From positions 2,307,372 to 2,371,371 of the forward strand of contig NZ_JAJKFV010000029.1 of NCBI RefSeq assembly GCF_020966775.1: a stretch of DNA of 64,000 nt, read 5' to 3'. A model generated the notes under the pieces. The model ran no database searches and was not told the origin of the DNA. It saw only the letters and a program-made list of their open reading frames with translations. The position numbers and the translations under genes were made by a program. This stretch comes from Rhodopirellula halodulae. GTDB taxonomy: Bacteria; Planctomycetota; Planctomycetia; Pirellulales; Pirellulaceae. Below, one piece after another: positions 1-8,099 of the stretch; position 1 is the stretch's first letter; each line of letters begins with the position of its first letter.

Positions 1-114
1 GTTCAGTCGATGCAGCAAGTTTTGGAAATCTCCAAAAGCCAGACACTGAACTCGTTGATCGAAGACGCCGTCGCCGAACTAGAAAACGCACGCAATGGCG
101 AGTGTGAACGCTGA
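1..114 (+). CDS. C-terminal end of an unidentified protein (partial)
   Basis: The first reading frame is open from base 1 and ends at TGA 112-114, giving the last 37 residues of a protein that begins outside the window. The fragment is polar and probably helical (it contains EDAVAELENARNGE) and has no motif I recognise. Its stop overlaps an ATG at 114 in the frame of the mechanosensitive channel, so the two genes may be co-transcribed. Function unknown. Confidence 0.5.
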   Translation, partial: VQSMQQVLEISKSQTLNSLIEDAVAELENARNGECER

Positions 115-185
115 TGGACGTGCGTTTGCAACGCATCGTCGGTCCGGCATTCGTTTGCCGATACAATCTTTGGAAGGATAGATCG

Positions 186-1457
186 TTGAAGAATCGTTGT
201 TTCGTGCTGGTGGCTGCTTGGCTGCTGATGACCTCTGTCTCGTTGGGACAAGAAGCGGCGGAGGAAGAGCCGGTTCTCGAATCCAACGCACCCGTGGACA
301 CGGTTGCGGTCACCGATATCGTTGACGATGAGGCCATCCGAAAGCGTTTAAGTCGCATTTATTCGTCGGCGACCGAGGCGGGGTGGTTACAAGGTGCCGA
401 GGTGCAAATCAGCAACGGCATCGTGACGCTGCAGGGCCAAGCCGACACGGAAGAACATCGACAATGGGCCGAAAACGTCGCCAGGAAGACGGAGGACGTG
501 GTCGCCGTGATCAACGAATTGTCGGTCGATAGTGCGGTGGATTTGGAATCAACCCGCGATGTGGTGTCGAACTCCCTGGGCTCACTCTGGACCGACTTTT
601 TGAAACGATCGCCGTTGCTGCTGGCGGCATTGCTGATCGTGGTGATCACCAGCCTGCTTTCCAAGGGCGTCAGTTGGGCGACGCATCGCGTCTTGGATCG
701 ACGTGGGATGCGTGTGAGTTTGAAGGACTTGATCAACCAAATGGCGTCCATCGCGATTTGGATCGTGGGATTGCTGGTGGCGACCGTGGTCGCGTTTCCG
801 GGGATGACGCCATCCAAAGCCTTGACCGTGCTCGGTTTGGGATCCGTTGCCATCGGTTTTGCCTTCAAGGACATCTTTGAAAACTTCTTCGCCGGAGTGT
901 TGATCCTGTGGAACTATCCTTTCGACCGAGGCGATTTCATCACTTGCGAGGAGGTCACCGGCGAAGTGAAGCAAGTCACGATTCGCAACACGATCATTCG
1001 CAGATTGGATGGTGAATTGGCGGTCGTTCCCAATGCGACATTGTTCAAGAACAATGTGGATGTTTTGACCAGTCAACCACAACGCCGAGTTCGAATCATC
1101 TGCGGCGTGGCGTACGACGAAGACGTGGATGCATCGCGAGAAGTGATTTTGAAAGCGGTGCAGAGTTGCGATTCGGTGCAGGGCAAACGAACGGTCGAAG
1201 TGTTCGCACAAGAATTCGCCAGCTCGAGCATCAACTTTGAGGTCGCGTGGTGGACGGGATCCAAACCGGTGGATCTTCGTCGGAGCCGCGATGAAGTGGT
1301 TGCGGCGATCAAACGCGAATTGGATGCGGCTGGAATTGAAATCCCGTTCCCGTATCGAACGTTGACATTCAAGAACCCGGAACACTTGGGCTTTCGTTGT
1401 GACACGAGCGGCCAAGCGGATTCCGCAAACATGGACAACGAAGGAGACGATGTTTGA
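186..1457 (+). CDS. BON-domain MscS-family mechanosensitive channel
   Basis: Likely inner-membrane small-conductance mechanosensitive channel that releases solutes on hypo-osmotic shock. I chose TTG 186 because GGAAGGA (172-178) lies 7 bases upstream and the protein then opens directly with a signal peptide (KNRCFVLVAAWLLM, cleavage near LGQ). An in-frame ATG at 114 overlapping the previous stop would add 24 residues and is the alternative. With the TTG start: a periplasmic BON-like domain at about residues 47-115, membrane helices near 144-160, 185-205 and 215-240, then the MscS pore and beta domain (GLGSVAIGFAFKD, then NYPFDRGDFI). BON-MscS fusions are known. The stop overlaps the ATG of the next gene at 1457, suggesting an operon. 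Confidence 0.85.
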   Translation: MKNRCFVLVAAWLLMTSVSLGQEAAEEEPVLESNAPVDTVAVTDIVDDEAIRKRLSRIYSSATEAGWLQGAEVQISNGIVTLQGQADTEEHRQWAENVARKTEDVVAVINELSVDSAVDLESTRDVVSNSLGSLWTDFLKRSPLLLAALLIVVITSLLSKGVSWATHRVLDRRGMRVSLKDLINQMASIAIWIVGLLVATVVAFPGMTPSKALTVLGLGSVAIGFAFKDIFENFFAGVLILWNYPFDRGDFITCEEVTGEVKQVTIRNTIIRRLDGELAVVPNATLFKNNVDVLTSQPQRRVRIICGVAYDEDVDASREVILKAVQSCDSVQGKRTVEVFAQEFASSSINFEVAWWTGSKPVDLRRSRDEVVAAIKRELDAAGIEIPFPYRTLTFKNPEHLGFRCDTSGQADSANMDNEGDDV

Positions 1458-2485
1458 TGGAAGGCTCAAGTTTTGTTCGGCGGGTGTTGCTCGCGTGTGC
1501 CGTGGTGTTGGTTTTTGTCGCTTTGAGCGCGTTGATGGTCGCGGCTCGGGATCTGCTGCCGCTGATCTTCGGTGCGGTTTTGATCGCCGTGGTCTTGAAC
1601 GCTATGGCGAAAAAGCTCGCGAGGTGGCTACCTGGTTTCTTAGGACAAACCGGACGGGTGAGTTTGGTGATCGCCAGCTTGCTTTTGTTGGCCGGCCTGA
1701 CGACCTACTCATTCGCGAATTCGGCGGCGCAGAAAACCATGCAGTTTCGCGATCGAATTCAAGAGTCATTTCAAGAAAGCGTCGAAACACTTCGTGATCA
1801 ACCGGTGATCGGCGAGCAACTGCCCGAGAAAGAAGAGTTGCCTTCGATGATGCCGTCTTCCGGCAAGTCGCTCGGTCTGCTGAAGAATTTCTTCACCTCG
1901 ACGTTCGGCGGCTTGGTGGATGTGCTGATCCTGTTTTTCTTGGCGTTGTACTTCGCCGTCAGTCCGGAAAAGTATCGAGTCGGGGTGATTCGATTGCTAC
2001 CGCTGTCGTGGCGTACCCATGTTTCCGAGTTGATGTCAGATTCGAGTGAAACGCTTTGGCGTTGGATGATCGGCCGGCTGATCGCGATGGCTTTGGTGGG
2101 AATTCTGTTCGGAGTGGGTTTGAGTTTCATTGGTGTTCCCATGCCGCTGGAACTCGGCGTGTTTGCCGGTTTGGTCACCTTCATTCCAAACATTGGTGGC
2201 GTCGCGGCGGTCGTTCCCGCTTTGTTGCTTTCTTTCCAAGAAGGAACATCGGCGATGGTCGCTGTCTTGGTGCTCTATTTGGCGATTCAAACCGTCGAGA
2301 GCTACTTCATCACGCCAATGATTCAAGAACGCCAAGTCGAGCTTCCTCCGGCAATGGTGATCCTGGCCCAAATTCTTGGGGGTATCATCTTTGGCTTCTG
2401 GGGCGTGGTGTTCGCAACGCCGATGGTCGCGGTGTCGATGCTGTGGATTAACCGACTGTATGTCGAGGAATGGTTGGAGGCATGA
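1457..2485 (+). CDS. AI-2E/PerM family membrane protein
   Basis: A 342-residue polytopic membrane protein of the AI-2E transporter (PerM/YdiK/TqsA) family, whose members are putative exporters or Na+/H+ antiporters. The family core is visible near residues 225-260 (GLVTFIPNIGGVAAVVPALL) and again near TPMIQERQVELPPA. About seven to eight hydrophobic segments are present, with a soluble loop around residues 95-140. ATG 1457 overlaps the stop of the MscS gene and is preceded by AAGGAG at 1441-1446. A paralogue lies at 29383-30570. The substrate cannot be read from sequence. Confidence 0.85.
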   Translation: MEGSSFVRRVLLACAVVLVFVALSALMVAARDLLPLIFGAVLIAVVLNAMAKKLARWLPGFLGQTGRVSLVIASLLLLAGLTTYSFANSAAQKTMQFRDRIQESFQESVETLRDQPVIGEQLPEKEELPSMMPSSGKSLGLLKNFFTSTFGGLVDVLILFFLALYFAVSPEKYRVGVIRLLPLSWRTHVSELMSDSSETLWRWMIGRLIAMALVGILFGVGLSFIGVPMPLELGVFAGLVTFIPNIGGVAAVVPALLLSFQEGTSAMVAVLVLYLAIQTVESYFITPMIQERQVELPPAMVILAQILGGIIFGFWGVVFATPMVAVSMLWINRLYVEEWLEA

Positions 2486-2559
2486 TTCCCCGCATCTTTC
2501 CTTGTGCGGTGCGAACGCAACGGCATGCCTGAGACGTCGGTAGCGGAGTGAAACGAAGA

Positions 2560-2592
2560 CGGGCCCCGAACGTTCTTGCACGTCGGGGCCCG
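2560..2592. terminator. Strong hairpin between convergent genes
   Basis: A perfect 10-bp inverted repeat (CGGGCCCCGA at 2560-2569, TCGGGGCCCG at 2583-2592) with a 13-base loop sits between the convergent AI-2E and PNPOx-like genes. There is no long T run on either side, so it is probably a shared bidirectional end-of-transcript hairpin rather than a textbook intrinsic terminator. Confidence 0.6.
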
Positions 2593-2624
2593 TTGCGTTG
2601 ATCGCTTGTTGAATTGCGAGTGGA

Positions 2625-3107
2625 CTACATCTTGACCGTCGCGTTGATCTTTTCGTCGGTCTCGGCACGCTCGCCTTTGACGTAAGCGGTGCCGGCTTTG
2701 ATCAGATAGTTGATGCCGCTCAATCCGCTGTTGTCCCAGTATTCACCTCGTTCAGGCTCGACTCGCAGCAACGTGATGTCTGGATCGTTCTTGCCTTCCG
2801 GGAACCAGACCTTCCAGGCTTCTTTCCAAAGCTCGTTGATTTTGCTCCGGTCGTCGATCACGCGGCATTCGCCGGACAGGGTGACGAACTTGTTGGAGCT
2901 TTGCATGGTGACCGCGACGTCGCGATCAAGCATCAGTTCAGCGATCTTGCCGGAGTTGCGACTGGTCACGAACCAAATGTGACCGTCTTCGGTTGCCTCG
3001 GCGATCGCCATCGGACGGGCGTCCAGTCCGCCGTCATCGGTTTTTGTCACGAGCATCGAGTTGTCGAAATCTTGGATCAGATCGATCAGCTTTTTTTGAG
3101 TGTCCAT
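2625..3107 (-). CDS. Pyridoxamine 5'-phosphate oxidase-like general stress protein
   Basis: A 160-residue split-barrel flavin/PLP-binding protein of the general stress protein 26 type (Pyrid_ox_like). The family pattern is visible: DARPMAIAE, IWFVTSRNSGKI, AVTMQSSNKFVTLSGECRV and WFPEGKNDPDITLLRVEPERGEYWD. Such proteins bind FMN or F420 and are induced by salt, oxidative or starvation stress; the substrate is unknown. The start is ATG 3107, preceded by AGGAG 5 bases upstream; longer in-frame extensions lack a ribosome site. It is followed by a cluster of other stress genes on the same strand. Confidence 0.88.
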   Translation of the reverse strand: MDTQKKLIDLIQDFDNSMLVTKTDDGGLDARPMAIAEATEDGHIWFVTSRNSGKIAELMLDRDVAVTMQSSNKFVTLSGECRVIDDRSKINELWKEAWKVWFPEGKNDPDITLLRVEPERGEYWDNSGLSGINYLIKAGTAYVKGERAETDEKINATVKM

Positions 3108-3291
3108 GGTTTCTCCTAAGTTGTCGCGGCGAGGCATCTCAATCACCGCGGCGATCGAATATTTCGTCGATTCGGAACCGCGTCTTGGCCTCACCGCAGA
3201 TGGCTTCGTTGGAAGATTGAGGTTTCGATAGGAAAGAGAGCAAAGCAGAGGCCAACGATCGCAACTCGTTGTGGACTTTTCATGAAGACAT

Positions 3292-3318
3292 AAAAAAAGC
3301 GAGAGGTTTCCCCCTCGC
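3292..3318 (-). terminator. Intrinsic terminator on the minus strand
   Basis: On the minus strand GCGAG (3318-3314) pairs with CTCGC (3303-3299), with a further two G-C pairs inside, and seven T (3298-3292) follow. It lies downstream of the GlsB-like gene at 3387-3647 and would end that transcript before the PNPOx-like gene. Confidence 0.75.
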
Positions 3319-3386
3319 GATTTTCTCGTGCCAGTCGAATGGAACGTCCAAAATTGGGCCGAGCGATGACGACTTGCTGGGTTTGA

Positions 3387-3647
3387 CTAGACGGCCCGTG
3401 GGCTTCCCCAGCGAGCGGCGATCGCTAGCACGAGGACGGCTCCAATGATCGACCCGATCCATCCGGAAGCCTGCATTGCGGATCCGCCGAAAAGGAGGAA
3501 CGCCAGAAAGCCACCGACGAACGACCCGACGACGCCGAGCAGAATGGTTTTGACAAAACCCAGATCTTGACGTCCGGGGTAGAGCAAGCGAGCGATTGCG
3601 CCGACGATCAGACCGAACACGATCCAGCCAATGATTGGAATTAACAT
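3387..3647 (-). CDS. GlsB/YeaQ/YmgE family stress membrane protein
   Basis: An 86-residue, almost entirely hydrophobic protein of the transglycosylase-associated (GlsB/YeaQ/YmgE) family: three membrane helices, with [19 protein letters not shown], the Gly-rich [17 protein letters not shown] and [10 protein letters not shown]. Members are general-stress inner-membrane proteins of unknown mechanism. I chose ATG 3647 because GGAG lies six bases upstream; a GTG four codons earlier would place that GGAG inside the gene. Its own terminator follows at 3292-3318. Confidence 0.88.
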   Translation of the reverse strand: MLIPIIGWIVFGLIVGAIARLLYPGRQDLGFVKTILLGVVGSFVGGFLAFLLFGGSAMQASGWIGSIIGAVLVLAIAARWGSPRAV

Positions 3648-3705
3648 TTGATACTCCACTCAGTTTGAGTCAGTTGATGATTCGATTCAGGTTTCTTGTG
3701 CAGAT

Positions 3706-4191
3706 TCAGGCTTCTTGTGCCTGCAACATCCACAAGTGTTTTTCGAGCTCACCGGAGATGGCGATCAGCATGTCTTCGCTGATGGCGTCCAGCTCGCCCA
3801 GTTTCTCGATGGCGTCACGCAACGAGTCGATGACTTGTTTCGTTGCATCCGCAACGCGTGAGATGGTTTCAGGAACCTTCACGAATCCAGCGGGATAATT
3901 CTCGACATCGCTTTCCGCAGCGACGGTCGACGAACGTCCGTCAGCGGGGACGCCGAGCGTCGCAATGCGTTCGGCCACTTCATCACTGGCGTCGCGCACC
4001 GTGACGATGATCTCGTCCAGTTGCAGGTGAATGCTGCGGAAGTTCGTTCCCACCACGTTCCAGTGTGCCTGCTTCATCAACAGGGCGAGGTCGATCAGAT
4101 TGGTGAGGTTGTCTTGCAGAATGCCCGCAACATTTTCGGACTTGTCGTCGTTCAGAATGTCGCGAGCGAAGGGAGAGGTCTTGGTAGTCAT
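3706..4191 (-). CDS. dps: Dps-family DNA-binding ferritin
   Basis: Dps mini-ferritin, 161 residues, the normal family length. It oxidises Fe(II) with hydrogen peroxide, stores the iron and, in many species, binds DNA during starvation or oxidative stress. The inter-subunit ferroxidase ligands are all present with the classic spacing: H43, H55, D70 and E74 in KQAHWNVVG and the following helix (FRSIHLQLDE, then DEVAERIATLG). The N-terminus is short and only modestly basic, so DNA binding is not assured. It sits among stress genes on the same strand. Confidence 0.93.
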   Translation of the reverse strand: MTTKTSPFARDILNDDKSENVAGILQDNLTNLIDLALLMKQAHWNVVGTNFRSIHLQLDEIIVTVRDASDEVAERIATLGVPADGRSSTVAAESDVENYPAGFVKVPETISRVADATKQVIDSLRDAIEKLGELDAISEDMLIAISGELEKHLWMLQAQEA

Positions 4192-4250
4192 TTTGAAATC
4201 TCTTGGAAGGAAGTGGCAGAAGCTGCCGTAAAAAATGGGTTGAATGCTGA

Positions 4251-5057
4251 CTAGCTCGCCAGCAGGTTTTTGCGAAACGCTTCTGCCGCCAATGGTGTTG
4301 CGGCTTCGAAGCCTCCATCAACGGGCCAGCGGGCACCGGTGACGAACCCAGACGTGTCACCGGCGAGAAAGGTCACCACGGCAGCAATTTCATCCGGATG
4401 GCCAACACGCCGAACGGGAATGGCATCCCGGTGCGAACTCATCGCGTCATCGGGATCCATGTCATTCATCGGGGTCGCGATCTCGCCAGGAGCCACTGAG
4501 TTGACCGTGATGTTCAACGGAGAAAGCTGTAACGCCAGACACTTTACGAGACCGCCAAGAGCGTGTTTGCTCATCGTGTAAAGCGTGTCGTTTGGATTCG
4601 CGATCGCTTCGTGAACACTGGTCACAACAATGATTCGTCCCGGCGTTTCGCGTCTGGGTCCTTTCAGGCCTTCGGGCAACATGTGCCCGGCAGCCCGCTG
4701 GATCGCGAGCGTTGCACCAATCGTGTTGACGTGGAACAGTTTGGTCGCTGTCTCGACATCCAACTCAGGCATGGTCTTGTTGACCATCATCCCGGCGTTG
4801 CTGACGAAAACGTCAAGGCCGCCCAATTCGTCAACCATTTCATCCACGACCGGATCGGCGGTCTCGGGGTTTGAAAGGTCGAGCTTTTTGACGACGCACC
4901 TTTGGCCCGTTTTGGCGATCATCTCGGAAGTTTGGTGAGCCTCCTCTTCGCCGTGAGCGTAGGTGATTGCGACATCATGACCGGCACGAGCCAATGCAAT
5001 TGCGGTGGCTCGGCCGATCCCGGTGCTGCCGCCGGTGACGATTGCTTTGCGTGACAT
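4251..5057 (-). CDS. Short-chain dehydrogenase/reductase
   Basis: Classical SDR of 268 residues. It has the NAD(P)-binding TGGSTGIG at 8-15, NAG at 88-90, catalytic S147, Y160 and K164 (YTMSK), and the PG motif after strand 6 (SVAPGEIATP). It resembles glucose/3-oxoacyl reductase-type SDRs, but the substrate cannot be assigned. Residues 130-140 carry a short extra loop (GLKGPRRETPG). It is 59 bases upstream of dps on the same strand and may share a stress transcript with it. Confidence 0.85.
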   Translation of the reverse strand: MSRKAIVTGGSTGIGRATAIALARAGHDVAITYAHGEEEAHQTSEMIAKTGQRCVVKKLDLSNPETADPVVDEMVDELGGLDVFVSNAGMMVNKTMPELDVETATKLFHVNTIGATLAIQRAAGHMLPEGLKGPRRETPGRIIVVTSVHEAIANPNDTLYTMSKHALGGLVKCLALQLSPLNITVNSVAPGEIATPMNDMDPDDAMSSHRDAIPVRRVGHPDEIAAVVTFLAGDTSGFVTGARWPVDGGFEAATPLAAEAFRKNLLAS

Positions 5058-5094
5058 GGTCGGTTGCTCCTGTAGGGAGTGATGTGGTTGAGAC

Positions 5095-5313
5095 TCAAGC
5101 GTCGCTGAGTTCGCTTTCGCTTTTCAGGACGTGATCGCCGTCTTCCTGTTCGATGTAGTAGGCGGGATCGTCATCCGTTGCATTCCGAGTCACATCGTTA
5201 CCTTTGATGGTTTTGGTGACTTTGGATTTGTACGACTCTTTGATTTGGCCCTTGGCAGTGCCGCCGCCGTAGTTCCACTCGACGTATTGGTTGACTTGGA
5301 ATTTCTGACCCAT
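5095..5313 (-). CDS. DUF2945 (Hva1-type TUDOR) small protein
   Basis: A 72-residue protein matching the DUF2945/hypervirulence-associated TUDOR domain. It begins GQKFQVNQYVEWNYGGGTAKGQI, continues with a basic strand (SYKSKVTKTIKG) and ends DPAYYIEQEDGDHVLKSESEL. This is a single small SH3/TUDOR-like barrel, often found beside stress genes in bacteria; its role is unknown. It is 37 bases upstream of the SDR gene on the same strand. Confidence 0.8.
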   Translation of the reverse strand: MGQKFQVNQYVEWNYGGGTAKGQIKESYKSKVTKTIKGNDVTRNATDDDPAYYIEQEDGDHVLKSESELSDA

Positions 5314-5564
5314 GACTTGGTTTCGTTAAAAGATTGGGAAGCATCGCGACACGTCGGTTTGGCCGTGTCTCAGCGACATGAAAAAGCTGATCTCGATTGG
5401 CATGACCATCAACGCAACTGGTGGGCCAAAGATCAAGCGGATCGATTTGGCTCGATCCTTGCTTGCTTGTTTTCATCCTGTGAGTCGCAGCGAAAACTCA
5501 CGGGCACCTCAAAAAACAGTTTTTGAGCCAGCCAATATCAATTCCTTTCACCAACGAAAGAATC

Positions 5565-5762
5565 ATGTCGAAATCAACGAATGAACAAGTGCCGTTGAAC
5601 CACGTTGCCTGTCCTCAGTGCGGCAAAGAGGTGGACGATCGCGTGCCAGCCTGTCCGAAATGCGGCGAAAAGATCTACGTGGAACACCCCGGCGGGATCA
5701 CTCCCATACGTCACGAGCCACTGTCGGCGAACTCTCACGACAAGCAGGCGGCGAAGGATTGA
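5565..5762 (+). CDS. Small zinc-ribbon protein
   Basis: A 65-residue protein with two CxxC knuckles (C16/C19 and C30/C33, in CPQCG and CPKCG), as in rubredoxin-like zinc ribbons; the tail is polar and disordered. ATG 5565 is chosen because the ribbon then starts near the N-terminus; an in-frame ATG 14 codons earlier lacks support. Such ribbons usually mediate protein or nucleic-acid contacts; no specific role can be read. It stands alone, with about 250 bases of unassigned DNA on its 5' side. Confidence 0.6.
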   Translation: MSKSTNEQVPLNHVACPQCGKEVDDRVPACPKCGEKIYVEHPGGITPIRHEPLSANSHDKQAAKD

Positions 5763-6088
5763 GCGAAGAGCGATCAGGTTGTCCGGAAAGCCGTCTGGCA
5801 ACCGCGGTCACTGCGACCGTCCTGTCTGACTTGCCCCTCTACCGGCCGACGCGAAACAACGAATCAACTGGCTTGGCGCGCGTTCGGTTTTTGGCTTGGG
5901 GCGAGGTGGCGATACAAACGCATTTGCATTCCATCATTTCGTCGTTGCTGAGGTTGTAAATCGAGCGTCTGTTTCGTCCGCGGCACGTTACTTGCGTTTT
6001 CAACAACGTTGTAAACCTTTCCGTACTGACGCTCGGATGAGGTTTCATCGACCGTCGTTCGAATCACTTCTTCTGGCATCCCACTGCA
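5763..6088. other. Intergenic leader upstream of the deaminase/CheY pair
   Basis: 326 bases without a convincing gene. The only notable element is the sigma-54-like site at 5981-5996. Short open frames here have atypical composition and no ribosome site. Confidence 0.5.
5981..5996 (+). promoter_or_regulatory. Candidate sigma-54 (-24/-12) promoter
   Basis: The sequence CGGCACGTTACTTGCG matches the RpoN consensus TGGCACG-N4-TTGCW at ten of its twelve defined positions. The invariant GG (5982-5983) and GC (5994-5995) are separated by exactly 10 bases. It lies about 90 bases upstream of the deaminase start, leaving a leader of roughly 80 bases. No activator gene is visible nearby. Confidence 0.4.
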
Positions 6089-6586
6089 ATGAACCCCTCG
6101 TGGAACATCGATAGCAAGCTGCTTCGTCAATGGATGAAGTCGGTGCTTGCCGTGACCGTCGAAGGTGTGGCGCGAGGCGAACATCCTTTTGGTGCAGGTG
6201 TGTTTCGTGACGACGGATCGCAAGTCGCGATCGCTCACAACGAAGTCGCCTCTCGCAACGATCCAACGGCACACGCGGAGGTCTTGGCTCTCAGCCGAGC
6301 TGGCAAGCGTTTGCACTCGCCGGACCTCTCAGGCACTTGGCTGGTCAGCAGCGGTGAACCATGTCCCATGTGCCTCTCGGCAATCGCTTTGTCAGGAATC
6401 CAGAACGTTGTTTTTGGGGCGTCCGCTGGCACAATCGAGGCGGCCAATTTCGGAACGTTGGGATTGCCGGCCGCTGAATTGGAGTCGCACCTCAAACCGT
6501 CGATCGAATTGATCGGTGGGGTGTTGGAGTACGACTGTTCGGCCTTGTTAATCAATCATCGCAAGAAGGAGACTCAAGATGGTTGA
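6089..6586 (+). CDS. Nucleoside/guanine deaminase-type zinc enzyme
   Basis: A 165-residue member of the cytidine/deoxycytidylate deaminase superfamily. Zinc ligands and catalytic residues are visible: H62-A-E64 (HAEVLAL) and P91-C92-x-x-C95 in SSGEPCPMCLSAI. The EPCPMC form is typical of guanine deaminase/TadA-like enzymes. Its length and long C-terminal segment (from residue 105) fit guanine or nucleoside deaminases better than TadA, but I cannot fix the substrate. It overlaps the CheY-like gene by 8 bases, so the two are co-translated. A sigma-54-like site lies upstream. Confidence 0.82.
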   Translation: MNPSWNIDSKLLRQWMKSVLAVTVEGVARGEHPFGAGVFRDDGSQVAIAHNEVASRNDPTAHAEVLALSRAGKRLHSPDLSGTWLVSSGEPCPMCLSAIALSGIQNVVFGASAGTIEAANFGTLGLPAAELESHLKPSIELIGGVLEYDCSALLINHRKKETQDG

Positions 6587-7049
6587 GTTGAATGTGCAAG
6601 TGGCGGAACAATTATCTTTGTCCACATTGGGGCTACGCAAAGTATTGATCGTCGACGACGTTTCGGTGATGCGAGTGATCGTCTCACGAATTTTGTCCGA
6701 TCTGGAGGTCGAGTCGGTCGAGGCAACCGATGGTTACGAAGCTTTCAAACTATTGAACTCGGGTGACTTCGATGCGGTGGTGACCGATGTTGAGATGCCA
6801 AAGTGGAGCGGGTTTGAATTGGTGGAAGAGATGCGACGTTCAGATGATCCAAGAATCGCAACCATGCCAGTCGTGGTGACAAGCACCGTCGCCAGCAAGG
6901 AAACGGCATTGCGAGCTCGGCAGTATGTCGGTGTCTACTTCCTACCCAAGCCCATCTCTGTCAAGCAACTCAGCGTCACGTTGAAAATGATTGCCACCAG
7001 CCGTTGGCTGCATCAACGATACGCGGACGGGAGCAGCATTTCCGCGTAG
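6579..7049 (+). CDS. Single-domain CheY-like response regulator
   Basis: A 156-residue receiver with no output domain. The acidic pocket is D26/D27, the phosphoacceptor is D70 (VVTDVEMP), the switch residue is T101 and the conserved lysine is K124 (LPKPIS). About 20 residues precede the receiver and 25 follow it, neither resembling a known domain. Translationally coupled to the upstream deaminase (8-base overlap), which is unusual company for a CheY. Its kinase is not adjacent; it could be an orphan receiver for a kinase elsewhere, including the cluster at 43-51 kb (inference only). Confidence 0.9.
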   Translation: MVELNVQVAEQLSLSTLGLRKVLIVDDVSVMRVIVSRILSDLEVESVEATDGYEAFKLLNSGDFDAVVTDVEMPKWSGFELVEEMRRSDDPRIATMPVVVTSTVASKETALRARQYVGVYFLPKPISVKQLSVTLKMIATSRWLHQRYADGSSISA

Positions 7050-7109
7050 TCGGAATCGCGTCGTCTCTTGCTTTTGGTCATTGAAGACGTTGGTCTTCTT
7101 CTATCTCGC

Positions 7110-7463
7110 TCACTCGGCGGGTTCGGTGTTTTCTAGCTGCCATGCAAGAGGCGGCAAGGATGCATGGTTGGGGATCAGCGCGATCATCATCAGAAAGAGT
7201 CCGGCAACGATGTGGTTTTGATGCGCCGGCGGGGGCGGTGAATCCGCGAAACGCCCCCAAATCACCAGTCCGATCGCGACCAGCAGGATCGCGACGTGCG
7301 AGTGGCGTGTCGGATTCCAAAAGGACAGTCCCGATAGGACGCAAATGGTCAGGGCGATCAGCTGATCAGCCCAGAGAATCGATGGATCCGTCTGGACGCC
7401 AAAGACGAAGGGGCTGATTGCCAGCCAAACGGCCGTTGTGATTTCGATGACGCGTCCCCACAT
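7110..7463 (-). CDS. SPW-repeat membrane protein
   Basis: A 117-residue integral membrane protein with four hydrophobic segments. The pattern WLAISPFVFG is the SPW-repeat signature with F in place of W, and a second repeat-like unit starts around residue 60 (VAILLVAIGLVIWG). SPW-repeat proteins are of unknown function. Its ATG overlaps the last base of the VKOR-like gene's TGA, so it is the last gene of the epimerase-VKOR-SPW operon. Confidence 0.7.
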   Translation of the reverse strand: MWGRVIEITTAVWLAISPFVFGVQTDPSILWADQLIALTICVLSGLSFWNPTRHSHVAILLVAIGLVIWGRFADSPPPPAHQNHIVAGLFLMMIALIPNHASLPPLAWQLENTEPAE

Positions 7464-8095
7464 CAGCTTGTTGCTCCGGATAAAAACTCATTGCCCAGAT
7501 GTTCGAGTCTGGCCTCACGGTGACCCCAAAATGCTTTCCAGAGAAGGCGTTTGCTTTTGTCGCGTTTCCAGACCAAGTAGAGATAACCGATGGAGACGCG
7601 AACTTCGTCCCATGCCATGTAAACGAGAATCAGTGAGATCGTCGCTGTCACGAGGCAAAGAAAACACCACTCGCCGACGATGAATGCTTGGCAAAGTACA
7701 AGCACACTGCTGACGATTCCCAATGGAATGACATCAATGCCAAAAAGGATGACCATCCACGGGCGATATTGCCATCGGCGTGTGGATCCCGCGAATCCGA
7801 GAACCGCATCACCGAGGTAGGCCAGCACGCCGAGTGCAGCATCGTGGATTCCCAGTAGCCGATACATGAAGTCCGCGGTGTCGGATTTGAGAACGCGGTT
7901 GCTGCCGTCGCCAAAGACGGGATCCCAAGTGCTTTCGATCAATCCCCATTGATAGAGCGATAGGTGTGCTGAGATCGCGGCCGCGACAAACGCCAGCAGG
8001 CAAATTGGAATGCGCTGGCTCCAAGCAGATGGGTTGTAGGAATAGGGCGGTACCGAAACGTTCCAGCCCGACGTGTCGATGGAAGGAGTCTGCAT
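7463..8095 (-). CDS. Vitamin K epoxide reductase-family protein with only the CxxC pair
   Basis: A 210-residue membrane protein with about four to five helices, resembling the VKOR family. Near residues 144-147 it has the quinone-proximal CxxC (GEWCFLC) preceded by a VKOR-like helix, and GIHDAALGVLAYL fits the helix after the periplasmic loop. VKOR homologues reoxidise DsbA-like thiol oxidases through quinone. Here the loop between helices 1 and 2 (about residues 52-75) contains no cysteine, so the usual shuttle pair is absent; C32 and C135 are the only others. No Trx-like domain is fused. It lies 4 bases after the epimerase gene and is coupled to the SPW gene by TGATG. Confidence 0.72.
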   Translation of the reverse strand: MQTPSIDTSGWNVSVPPYSYNPSAWSQRIPICLLAFVAAAISAHLSLYQWGLIESTWDPVFGDGSNRVLKSDTADFMYRLLGIHDAALGVLAYLGDAVLGFAGSTRRWQYRPWMVILFGIDVIPLGIVSSVLVLCQAFIVGEWCFLCLVTATISLILVYMAWDEVRVSIGYLYLVWKRDKSKRLLWKAFWGHREARLEHLGNEFLSGATS

Positions 8096-8099
8096 TCAC

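Noticed and set aside
582-1469. Long minus-strand frame opposite the MscS gene
   Set aside because: It is antisense to a clear coding gene, with a His/Arg-rich composition typical of a shadow frame.
5378-5584. Plus-strand frame before the zinc-ribbon gene
   Set aside because: It lacks a ribosome site and recognisable sequence and overlaps the zinc-ribbon start in another frame.
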